Shown one piece after another: positions 44,147-52,700 of a stretch of DNA of 64,000 nt; position 1 is the first letter of the stretch; every line of letters begins with the position of its first letter. The DNA is from Deltaproteobacteria bacterium (GTDB lineage: Bacteria > Myxococcota > JADLHZ01), in NCBI GenBank assembly GCA_020848545.1, contig JADLHZ010000009.1:62001-126000 (forward strand), given 5' to 3'. Both the position numbers and the translations under genes were made by a program. The notes under the pieces are model-generated. The model had not been told where the DNA came from and ran no database searches. It saw only the letters and a list, made by a program, of their open reading frames with translations.

Positions 44147-46513
44147 TCACTTCAGGTTGCCGATGATCGTGTCTTTGACCTTGGCGAACGACGCCATCAG
44201 ATTCGACAGCGTGGTCTGCGCCTTCTGCATCCGGTCCATCATCATCTGCATACGCAGCTGCGTTTCGGAGCTGATGTCGCCGAGCGTGTCCATCTCGGAT
44301 TGCAGCTTTTCGATCTGCGGCTTCTGGTCGTCGGCGCGCTGGCGCGCGGCGGCGGCCTCGGCCTTGGCCTTGATCACCTCTGCCGCGGCGGCCTCCACCG
44401 CTTGCTTCGCCGTGGCGAGGCTGGTGTCGGTCGATGGCAGCGCGGCGAGCGCATTCTTGGCGTCAGCAAGCGCGGACTCGGCGCTTTGCACTCCCGCTTG
44501 TTTTGCGGCGGCGGCGGCACCCGCGGTGCTCGCGGCGCTCGTCTGCGCCGTGGTCGGCGTCACCCGCGGGGCGATCTGCGCCAAGAACGTGGCCATAGCC
44601 TGGCGATTGGCGTTGACGGTCGCAAAGTCGCTGTCGTTGTTCGGCCACACGAGGCCGGGGCACGAGCGTGCCCACTCCATCATCGTCTTGCCCTGCTTCT
44701 CCGAGTCCGGCAGGGCATCGTAGATCTGCTGCAGTGCATTCATCTGCGTCTCGCTGAAGCCGTACGCGGTCCGGAACTCGTTGCGATCACCCGACTCCAT
44801 CTCGAACGACGTCGCCTTGGCGACGCACTGGCTGGCCCTGCCGCACTCGACGGCGAGCGCGTCGAACTTGGCCTGCTCCTCAGTCGATCCCGCGGCCTGG
44901 CGTTCGTTGCGAATGAGCTGGCCGATCTGGCCCAGGCACGTCGCATACTTGCTCGCCGAGAGCGGTGCGGCCGTCGCCGTGTTGAACCAGCCTTGCACCT
45001 CGCTAGCCTTCGCCGGGTCCTTGGCGATCACCGACGCCACCAGGTGGCACAGCTCGGGCGGCGCGCCGGTCGCCTTCGTCATCTCTCGCGTGCGCTTTTG
45101 GATCTCGGCTTCTTCTATGTAGCGCGTCAGTTGCCGAATCTTGCTGGCGTTTGGCGACGGCTTCGTCAGCTCGATCGCGAGGCACTCGTTGGCGAATTGC
45201 TTCAGCTTGGCCAGATTGTCGATCACCTTGTCGTAGTTCGGCGACAAATCGGAGTTGAGCGGCGGGATGGCGCCGCCGAGCTTCATCAACAGATCAGCAA
45301 TGTCGCTCGCGCGCTCGGCCGGCGGTTTTCCGACGTTGTAGGACGCCACGAGCCCGCCGAACTGCTCACCGCCGAGCTCGGTGCCGGCCATGCTGACGTT
45401 GCTCGACCAGCTGCAGGGTTGCGTCATCGGATCGTTCATCGCACCTGGGAAATTGCCCTTGACGGCGTCGATCGTCGTCTTGGCTCTGCTTGCCGCGGCG
45501 AGCGCCGCATCGGCGGCTTCCTTGGCGGTCTTGGCCGCTTCGAGCGCCGTTTTCGCTCGATCCAGGTCGCCTTGCGCGTCGCCCACCTTGGCCGTCCGTT
45601 GCTGAACCAGCGCATCGTAGGCCGCCTTGGCCTTGGCGAGCGCCTCCGACGCCGCGCCGACGTTCTTCTCGGCCGCGGCGACATAGTCCTCGCGAAACTT
45701 CGCCTCTTGCTGCAGCGCGGCTTGCTGGTCTTTTGCCCCCTGAATCTGCTCGCGCTTCTTCTTCTTCTGCGCGTTGTTCGCCGTGATCTCATCGAGCACA
45801 CTCTTGACGTCTTGGCGCGCGTCTTTGGCGCACAGCATCATCACGATGCTGACGAGCTCCTCGATGTTCGCTTCACCGGCGCGATCAGCCAGCGCCGCCA
45901 GCGCGCCCCCGACCTCTTTCTCTTGCACCACCGTGAGCGACGTCTTCCCGCTCGCCTGCCGCAGCGCCGCGATCGCGGTCGCGACCTTCTGTAGATCGGG
46001 CTTCGCTTTGGCGTCCGCCACGAGCCGTTGCGCGGCGCCGCTCGTCTCGGCGCTCTCTGAGATCTTGAGCCACACGCGGGCCCCCGCGGCGAGCACTTCG
46101 TGCTTGGTCTCCTTCAACGCCGTCTTGGTATCGACGCTCGCGTGCGTCATCGCGACGTCGAGGACTGCGAGCGTCTTTTCGTCTGCGACGAAGCCGGCGC
46201 CGAACATCGCCGGCGGCGTCTCGAGCGTGAACCGCCCAGCGGGGGTTCCCGTCAGGTCCACGCCGAGGTGCGCATCGGCCAGCTGATCGAAGAGCGCGCG
46301 GGCCTTGGGCGACGCGCCAGCGGCGGCAGGCTGCTCTCCCGCTTCGGTACGAACGGCGGCGGCCGCGCGATCGGCGGGGCCGGCCCCCACCGTGTCGAAG
46401 GCGGCGATCTGCACCGTGGGCTTCTTGACGGCGTTCGTCGGAACTGCGCCGGTCGTTTGCTTCGTGACGCGCGGCTCCACCTGGCGCGGGCCGTCTCCTC
46501 GGATCGTCGTCAT
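44147..46513 (-). CDS. 788-aa secreted-type protein with the shared middle and C-terminal blocks
   Basis: A strong ribosome site (AAGGAGG) lies 4 bases before the ATG. Residues 1-90 are Ala/Thr/Pro-rich. The shared block NIEELVSIVMMLCAKDARQD ... ANNAQKKKKRE lies at about 213-255. A long coiled-coil follows (about 255-360, LQQEAKFREDYVAAAEKNVG; ALEAAKTAKEAADAALAAAS). YGFSETQMNALQQIYDALPD at about 586 matches the 907-aa protein. A second coil (about 690-740) leads to the 47-residue C-terminal block (DTLGDISSETQLRM ... KDTIIGNLK). Several Cys are present. No membrane helix. Function inferred only from family and neighbours. Confidence 0.65.
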   Translation of the reverse strand: MTTIRGDGPRQVEPRVTKQTTGAVPTNAVKKPTVQIAAFDTVGAGPADRAAAAVRTEAGEQPAAAGASPKARALFDQLADAHLGVDLTGTPAGRFTLETPPAMFGAGFVADEKTLAVLDVAMTHASVDTKTALKETKHEVLAAGARVWLKISESAETSGAAQRLVADAKAKPDLQKVATAIAALRQASGKTSLTVVQEKEVGGALAALADRAGEANIEELVSIVMMLCAKDARQDVKSVLDEITANNAQKKKKREQIQGAKDQQAALQQEAKFREDYVAAAEKNVGAASEALAKAKAAYDALVQQRTAKVGDAQGDLDRAKTALEAAKTAKEAADAALAAASRAKTTIDAVKGNFPGAMNDPMTQPCSWSSNVSMAGTELGGEQFGGLVASYNVGKPPAERASDIADLLMKLGGAIPPLNSDLSPNYDKVIDNLAKLKQFANECLAIELTKPSPNASKIRQLTRYIEEAEIQKRTREMTKATGAPPELCHLVASVIAKDPAKASEVQGWFNTATAAPLSASKYATCLGQIGQLIRNERQAAGSTEEQAKFDALAVECGRASQCVAKATSFEMESGDRNEFRTAYGFSETQMNALQQIYDALPDSEKQGKTMMEWARSCPGLVWPNNDSDFATVNANRQAMATFLAQIAPRVTPTTAQTSAASTAGAAAAAKQAGVQSAESALADAKNALAALPSTDTSLATAKQAVEAAAAEVIKAKAEAAAARQRADDQKPQIEKLQSEMDTLGDISSETQLRMQMMMDRMQKAQTTLSNLMASFAKVKDTIIGNLK

Positions 46514-46644
46514 ACGCCCTCCTTGTTGAACCTACCCTGTACGGACGACCTCGGCCAACCGGGAGCGCGCGCTGGCGCGTCTGCGCGGGCGCTTGGCGCG
46601 CGTCCTCGTCTCTTCACTTTGCGGACATACTACTCAGCCAGACT

Positions 46645-47148
46645 CTAGGTCTTCTTCTTGCGGTAGGTCGCGATATAGTCGGCCGTCTTGAATCCGAACG
46701 CGGCGATGACGGGCGCATGATCTTTGAGCGCGCCTTGGCTCACCGGCGACAAGATGTCGGGGTCGTTCTTGATCAGCCATTGCGTCAAGCGATCGCGGGC
46801 GTCGTTGGCGTTCTTCTTGCGCTCGACCTCGATCAACGCGAGCTGGCTCTGGAGCTCGTGCTCCTTGCGTTTGAACTCGGCTTCGAGCTGCGCCAGGACC
46901 GCGTAGATTCCGGCCGAGGGATCGACCTTCGCCGCCGACTTGGCGTCCGCCGTGCCCTTGCCCGCCGCCAGATCCTGCGACTGGCGCACCACCTTCTTCG
47001 TATCGAGGCCCTGCGCGCGCAGCGCCGGATTCATCGCCAGCAACGCTTTGGCGACCGCCGGGCTGACGCCGGCTTCCTTGGCGTCCTCCTCTGCCGCGTC
47101 GTCCCAGGCCTGCCGCGTGCTCTTCGGCTTGTCGCCCTCTTTGCTCAT
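46645..47148 (-). CDS. Coiled-coil protein C of the operon
   Basis: A 167-aa protein with an acidic N-terminus, then VSPAVAKALLAMNPALRAQG, a coiled-coil (EFKRKEHELQSQLALIEVER) and an end reading APVIAAFGFKTADYIATYRK. It shares the NP-L N-terminal motif, central coil and FGF-type end with proteins A and B at 28912 and 29441. It starts 4 bases after the upstream TPR stop. A 131-base spacer, possibly with its own promoter, separates it from the 788-aa gene. Confidence 0.5.
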   Translation of the reverse strand: MSKEGDKPKSTRQAWDDAAEEDAKEAGVSPAVAKALLAMNPALRAQGLDTKKVVRQSQDLAAGKGTADAKSAAKVDPSAGIYAVLAQLEAEFKRKEHELQSQLALIEVERKKNANDARDRLTQWLIKNDPDILSPVSQGALKDHAPVIAAFGFKTADYIATYRKKKT

Positions 47149-47152
47149 CGCT

Positions 47153-47542
47153 TCATCTTTCCCCGAGCTGCTTTTCGAGCTTGAACGCGAGCACGCGCGC
47201 GCGCCGGCCGGCCGGCGTCGCGGCGGCCTTGTCGATCGCGAACGCGCGCTCGAGCGCGGTCACCGCCATCGCCGGATCGGCGGCTTCCATCGCCGCCTCG
47301 GCCAAGCACACGCAGACCTCTACGTCCTCCGGCATCAGCTCGAATAAACGCAAAAACCACCGCGCGGCTTCCGGCGCACGCTCCAGCCGGGCGAGCGCGA
47401 GCCCGACGGCGGCGACGAGCTCGGTGTCGCGGCTGCCGTCCGGCACCATCGGCAAGATGAGCTGCACGACGAGATCGGGAGAGACGCGTAACAGATTCAA
47501 CGCCGCGGTGCCCATCGCGCTCGGCTTGCGCTGGCTGCTCAT
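47153..47542 (-). CDS. TPR chaperone-like protein
   Basis: A 129-aa protein starting MSSQRKPSAMGTAALNLLRV; ATG overlaps the stop of the 210-aa gene (ATGA 47539-47542). TPR-like helices (LVAAVGLALARLERAPEAAR; VCLAEAAMEAADPAMAVTAL) end in D-x5-P-A-G-R-R-A-R then VLAFKLEKQL. Unlike the other TPR genes it does not directly follow one of the giant proteins, so its partner may be the 391-aa or the 210-aa protein (inference). Confidence 0.6.
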   Translation of the reverse strand: MSSQRKPSAMGTAALNLLRVSPDLVVQLILPMVPDGSRDTELVAAVGLALARLERAPEAARWFLRLFELMPEDVEVCVCLAEAAMEAADPAMAVTALERAFAIDKAAATPAGRRARVLAFKLEKQLGER

Positions 47543-48171
47543 GACACGACCCCGGTAGTCGTTGCCGCGACAATCGGCCGCGCCGCAAACGCTGCCGCAA
47601 GCAACGCCAACATATCTGCGCGCTGCTGCAACGTCTCTTTCAGCTCTGCCGCGGGCGGCTCGCGCTTGGCGAGAAGCGCCGCGAGCGGCTTCTCCAGCAG
47701 ATCCGCGCAACGCGCGAGGACGAGCAGAGCCCACGTGTCCGGAGGGAACACATCGCTAAACCGGCCCGCGGCGATCGCCAACGCGATGGCCGCGCGTCCT
47801 TGCGAATCGGGCGCACCGCCCCGGCAGGCTCGTCGCGTGGCGCCGGCCACCGCGTCGATCGCCGCCGCATCTTCTTTTGCGTGGCGCGCCAAGAACGCCT
47901 CGGCCGCCTTGCGCTCGCCACCAAGCAGGAGCGCGCGAACGGCGTCCTTGCGACGCATCATGCGCTCGCGCTCCGCCGGATCGCTGGGAAAGGGACCGAG
48001 GAGCGCGCGCACGACGAGCTCGGGCGGCAAGAGCGAGGTGAGCGCGACGAACTGGTCGGCGTCGGCGAGCTGTAGCGCGTAGGCGGCGGCCATCTCGCCG
48101 GCAGGCGGTTCGGTGACCGAGTCGGTGAGCTTGCGCAGGCGCTTTTTGAGCTCGTCGTTCTTCTTCTTCAT
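47539..48171 (-). CDS. 210-aa helical protein related to the 391-aa neighbour
   Basis: Mostly Ala/Leu-rich helices, basic at the start (MKKKNDELKKRLRKLTDSVT). Residues about 20-55 (PPAGEMAAAYALQLADADQF, VALTSLLPPELVVRALLG) align with SPTGDIGKRHALGLAEPKGF, AALSLLLPPDRL of the 391-aa protein. No known family. Both ends overlap neighbours by ATGA, showing tight coupling. Confidence 0.5.
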   Translation of the reverse strand: MKKKNDELKKRLRKLTDSVTEPPAGEMAAAYALQLADADQFVALTSLLPPELVVRALLGPFPSDPAERERMMRRKDAVRALLLGGERKAAEAFLARHAKEDAAAIDAVAGATRRACRGGAPDSQGRAAIALAIAAGRFSDVFPPDTWALLVLARCADLLEKPLAALLAKREPPAAELKETLQQRADMLALLAAAFAARPIVAATTTGVVS

Positions 48172-49343
48172 GCGCTATCGCCCGCGCGGACGTGGCTGGC
48201 GACGATCTTCGACACTTGCTCGTGCCAGCCGGCACGCCGCTCGAAGAAGGATTGTAGACGTTGCTTCGTCGCTTCGTTCTTGGCGTCGAGCGCCGCCGCT
48301 TCGCGCTGACCGTCGTCCGTGCGCGCCGCGATGCGTTCGCGCGCGCCGCTGACGTCTTTCCAGGCGACGTCGCCCTCCGCGGCGGGTGCGCGCTGGGATC
48401 CGGCGCTGCCATACAGCGTCTCCTCCGCGCTCACGCGCAAAACCGGCGGCTCGCCGGCGCCGTCGAGCGTGCCGCGCACGACACGCACGGGTTGCTCTGA
48501 CGCAAAACGTGCGAAGTCGACAACTTTGGCGTCGATGCGCCGCGGATCTTTCGGATCTTTGATCGCGACACGCTCGTCGTAGCGCGCGTGCAGCTCTTTT
48601 TCGAGCCGCGCGCTCTCGCCGTCGAGGGCACCGGCGAACGCGGTCAACGCTTGGCGCGCCGGCGCCGCGGCGCTACGGAGCTCGGCCTGCCCGCGAGCCT
48701 CGTCGAGCAGCGCTGGCAGCTCACCGTCGCCGCCGGCTTTGATGAGCACCGTCGCCGCAATGCTGTCGGCGCCGACGTTCGCATTGGCAAGCACCGCCGC
48801 ATGACCGCTGAGCGCTTGCCGAAGCTGCTCGGGCGACGCACGCGTGGCGAGTAATTGCCCAAGCGCACCCGCCATCGCGCTCAGCGCGTCCGCCACGGCC
48901 GGCGGGAGTTGATTCAGAAACAACTCGGCGCTCGCGCGCTCTTCACGCAAGAGCTTGCCGCCCGCATCACCGCGCGTCGCCAGTTCGGCGAGCCGGTCCG
49001 GCGGAAGCAGCAAGCTCAAGGCGGCAAAGCCCTTCGGCTCGGCGAGCCCGAGGGCGTGCCTCTTGCCGATGTCTCCGGTCGGAGACGTCGTCACGCTGGC
49101 GGCGAGCGCACCGACGTGCTCTTTCAGCGTCTCGAGCTGCGCCTGCGTGAGCGGCGGCGCGTCGAGCGCGCCGGCGGCGGCGCCAGCAGTTCGCGCCGAG
49201 ACGGCCGGACCCTGGGCCGTCGCCCGATCGAGACCTCGTGGCTGGACGTCGGCGACGGTCTCAGTGGCCTTCGTCTCCGTTGCCGGCGCCGTTTCTTCGG
49301 TCGGCGTCGTCGGGATTGTTCCTGGCGGTTCTCGAACTCGCAT
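48168..49343 (-). CDS. 391-aa operon protein
   Basis: The start MRVREPPGTIPTTPTEETAP is chosen because it lies just after the upstream TPR stop (8-base gap). Residues 1-75 are Thr/Ala/Pro-rich, like the giant proteins' N-termini. The centre is helical, with the segment shared with the 210-aa protein (KEHVGALAASVTTSPTGDIG). From about 240 a charged region (LEKELHARYDERVAIKDPKD) leads to a helical end (QRLQSFFERRAGWHEQVSKI). No family recognised. Possibly another exported substrate given its N-terminus (inference). Confidence 0.5.
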   Translation of the reverse strand: MRVREPPGTIPTTPTEETAPATETKATETVADVQPRGLDRATAQGPAVSARTAGAAAGALDAPPLTQAQLETLKEHVGALAASVTTSPTGDIGKRHALGLAEPKGFAALSLLLPPDRLAELATRGDAGGKLLREERASAELFLNQLPPAVADALSAMAGALGQLLATRASPEQLRQALSGHAAVLANANVGADSIAATVLIKAGGDGELPALLDEARGQAELRSAAAPARQALTAFAGALDGESARLEKELHARYDERVAIKDPKDPRRIDAKVVDFARFASEQPVRVVRGTLDGAGEPPVLRVSAEETLYGSAGSQRAPAAEGDVAWKDVSGARERIAARTDDGQREAAALDAKNEATKQRLQSFFERRAGWHEQVSKIVASHVRAGDSA

Positions 49344-49351
49344 GGGCGTCC

Positions 49352-49756
49352 TCAGCTCTGCAGCCGGCGTTTGATCTCTTTTTGCATCCGCACGATCACG
49401 ACCCGCGCGCGCACCCCGCTCGGATGTCGCATTTGCGGATCGCGTTGGCAACAAAGCTTCAGCTCGGCGAGCGCGCCTTTGTAGTCGAGCAGGTCAATGA
49501 GCAGCTCGGCGTAAGCGACGCGAATGTCGAGGTTGTCGGGCTCGAGCGCCAAAGCCTGACGCAGCGCAAACACCGCGTACTTGTGCTCGTTCTCGGCGAG
49601 ATCGAGGAGCGCGAGCGCGTGCCAGGCATCCGCTCGCCGGGGTTCTGTCGAGACCACGCGCGCGACCATTTCGCGAGCGCCGCGCGGAGAGCGTTCGCGG
49701 CTCTGCCATGCGAGGCGCAGCACGCGATCGTTTTGGGCTTTCTGTGCCGTGCTCAT
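49352..49756 (-). CDS. TPR chaperone-like protein following the 1134-aa gene
   Basis: A 134-aa protein with TPR units (WHALALLDLAENEHKYAVFA; RVAYAELLIDLLDYKGALAE) and the end signature D-x5-P-S-G-V-R-A-R, then VVIVRMQKEIKRRLQS. ATG at 49756 lies 4 bases after the giant gene's stop; a GTG at 49759 is an alternative. Likely dedicated partner of the 1134-aa protein. Confidence 0.65.
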   Translation of the reverse strand: MSTAQKAQNDRVLRLAWQSRERSPRGAREMVARVVSTEPRRADAWHALALLDLAENEHKYAVFALRQALALEPDNLDIRVAYAELLIDLLDYKGALAELKLCCQRDPQMRHPSGVRARVVIVRMQKEIKRRLQS

Positions 49757-49760
49757 CACT

Positions 49761-52700
49761 CTATCCCTTCAGATTGGCGACGATGTTGCCGCGCGTCTCG
49801 CTCGCCTTCTTCATCATGTTCGAGAGCATGTCGAAGATCTTCGCGCGGCGATCTTGGTAGAGCTGTAGCTTCATCGCCAGCTCGTTCGTGATGTCGCCGA
49901 GCGTGTCCTTCTTGCCTTCCCACTCGTCGATCACCGCCTTCAGCTCGCCCATCGAGATCTGGCGCAGATCACTGTAGACGGGCGGCTTGTCGCGCTCCTC
50001 CGCCGCCACCAGCTGCGCGATCGCCGCGCTGACCGCTGGGGACGGGGGTGTCCCGGTGCCCTGCCGACCGCCGTTGTTGTTGCCGCCATTGTTGTTTGTG
50101 TTGTTGTTCGTACTGCCGCCGGCCGGCGTTTTCTTCTTCTCCGCGTCGATGAGCGCCTTCACTTGCGCGCCTGTTTTCTCATCGGGTTGACGCGCCGTGT
50201 TCACGTGCAGATCGTTCGTCAGGAATCCCGTGAGCCCGTCGCGCCACTTGTTCTGATCTTCCGTGCTCCACTGCGGCGCGGTCTGGTGGTGGCCCCACGG
50301 CGAGATGTGGTTGGTATGGGTGTACGGCTGCGTCGGGCTCGGGTGCGTATTGAGAAAGGCCTCGCCGGTGCGAAAGATCCCGTTCGGTTGGCTCGGGTTG
50401 AGGCCGGCGGCACCGAGATCGCGCGCGATCTCGGCGAGCTGCAGCTGCACGTAGGCCTCGGCTTTGGCGCGCGCCGCGGGTCCCTGCGTCTGCTCGATCA
50501 CCCGTAGCTTGGCGGCGAGCTGGCTCTTGGCGTCGGTCTTCGTGTGATTGAAGCTTTTCGTGTTGTGGACCGTGTCCTCGGCGATCTGCGTGTTGACGTC
50601 GAGGATCAAGTCGTCGAGCCGCGAGGCGTCCTCGGGGTTCAGGCGGCCGCGCGCCTCGACGATCGCCTTATGTAGAGTCTTTTCCGTCTCGCTGTAGGCG
50701 GCCGTACCGGACGGCGGACTGGTCATCAACTCGCGCAGGATCTCGGTCTGGGTCTTTCCGACGGAAGGGTAGTAGCTCGCCTCGAGCGCTTCGAGCTCGT
50801 CGGCCGAGAGGGAGCTGGTGATGCGCCCATCGTTGTTCGTGCCCGCGCCCGCCGGCGGCCCAGGGGGCGGTGAGTCTGCATATTGCTTCGCCTTGGCCGC
50901 GGCGGCGTTCTTGGCCTTGTTGGCGGCGTACTTGGCCTCGCAGTCGACCTTGGAAAAAAAGGTGGTCGTGTCGGCAAGGAGCAAGGGATCGTAGACGTTC
51001 GCCTCGCTCGGGCCCCAGATCCAATGCGTCTTGCCCTTGCAGTCGACGCAGCAGTCGTTGTTGCTGCCGCAGAGCCCCTTGCAGATCACACTCGACGAGC
51101 GGAACGGATTGCCGATCCCCGCGTCCGTCTTCGAACGCTCGAGCATCTTGTGGCCGTTCACGAGCAACGCATTGACGTAGTTCTTGGCGAAGTCTTTGTC
51201 GTCGCCAAAAGCGTTGATCGCGGTCGTGAGCGCGTCCCTCGAGGCCTTCATCTGCGTTTCTTGCTCGCCGACCCAATCGTTTGCCCAGGCCTTGGCGGCG
51301 CCGAGCGCCATCATGTCGTTGACGTACTTGGCGAGCGCGTCGTTGAGCTTCGCGGTCAAGACGGGATCTTTGAGCAGCGACAGCCCGATCCTCACGATGT
51401 CGGCTTCGACGTTCGGCCCGGTCGAGAGCGTGAGCCCCGCGAACGGATCCTTGTCGACGTTGCCGCCGTCCTTGGCCGCATTGAAGAAGGCGTTCACGGC
51501 CGCCGTCGCGTTGCTCATCCCCGGCGACAAACCCGGCCCTGCCGGCGCCGAGGTCGTCAGCCACGATTCGAACGCTTCGTTACCCGCGCCCGGGTTCGCG
51601 GCGTTGAAGTACTCGCGCAGCGCCGCCCGCTGCTGCTCGGAGATGTTGATGACGGCGTTGCCACCGCTGTCGCCGCTCACGTTGCTCAGATCGACGTCGG
51701 AGTTCTTGGTCTTCCAATCCGTGATGAACGCGTTGACGATCCCGTCTTGGCTCGCCGTCGCCGGCAAGGTCAGCCCGAGCCCGCCGGAAGCCTTCGGCGA
51801 CAGCAGAAACGCCTCGAACGAGACGTGCTTGCGCAGCGACGCGTCCTTGCTCCACATCGCCTTCAGGTCGGCGAGCGCCTCGGGCGCGACCTTGAGGCGC
51901 CTCGCTTCGAGCACGAGCTGCGCTGGAATCTTGTTGCCGTTGCCGTCGAAGATCTCCGGGCCCTTCTGAGGGTAGTAGACGACGTTCGCGCTGACATCGA
52001 GCGCGAGGCCGCCGACCGGCAAGCCGTTCTCGTCGACGGCGTTTGGATCGCCGCGTTTTACCGCCAGTTGCTGCGACGCGCAGTAATCCTCGAACGACGT
52101 GATGCTCGGTTCGATGTGCAGGTTCTTGTCGTCGCTCGCGCAGCGCACGTCATACTCGTGACGCAGGCGCTTTTGCATCTCGGCCTGCTGCTTCTTCAGC
52201 GCCACGACGTGCTCGCGCACGGCTTTCTTCTGCGCGTTGTTCGCCTTCACCTCGTTGATCATGCTGCGCAGATCGTCGGTGGCGTCGCGCCCGCACTCCA
52301 TCATGACGATCTGCACGAGCGAATCGATGTCGCCGTCGCCGACCGGCAGGCTGCCAAAGGTGCTGCCGAGGCTCTTTTCGAAGGCGAGCACATCTGGTCC
52401 TGGCAATGAGACAGGCCCAAGGCCGAAGCGAACGCCTTCGTCGACCTCGTCGGTCATGCGCTTGGACGCGTCTTTGCCGGCGGTCCTTGCGGCCCCAGGC
52501 TCCGCCTTCGCTTCGGTCCCCGTGAGCTTGGCGTGGCGCAGCGCCTTGGCGACGCTCGCCGGCAAGAACTCGGCGAAGCGCGTCTGCACCTGCTCCGTGA
52601 GCTTGGCGACCGCCGCCTGCGTCGGCGGCGGCAGCGTCGAGATCAGGCGATCGATCGTCGCCTGCTCGACCTTCGCCGTGAGCGCGTCGGCGACGGCGTC

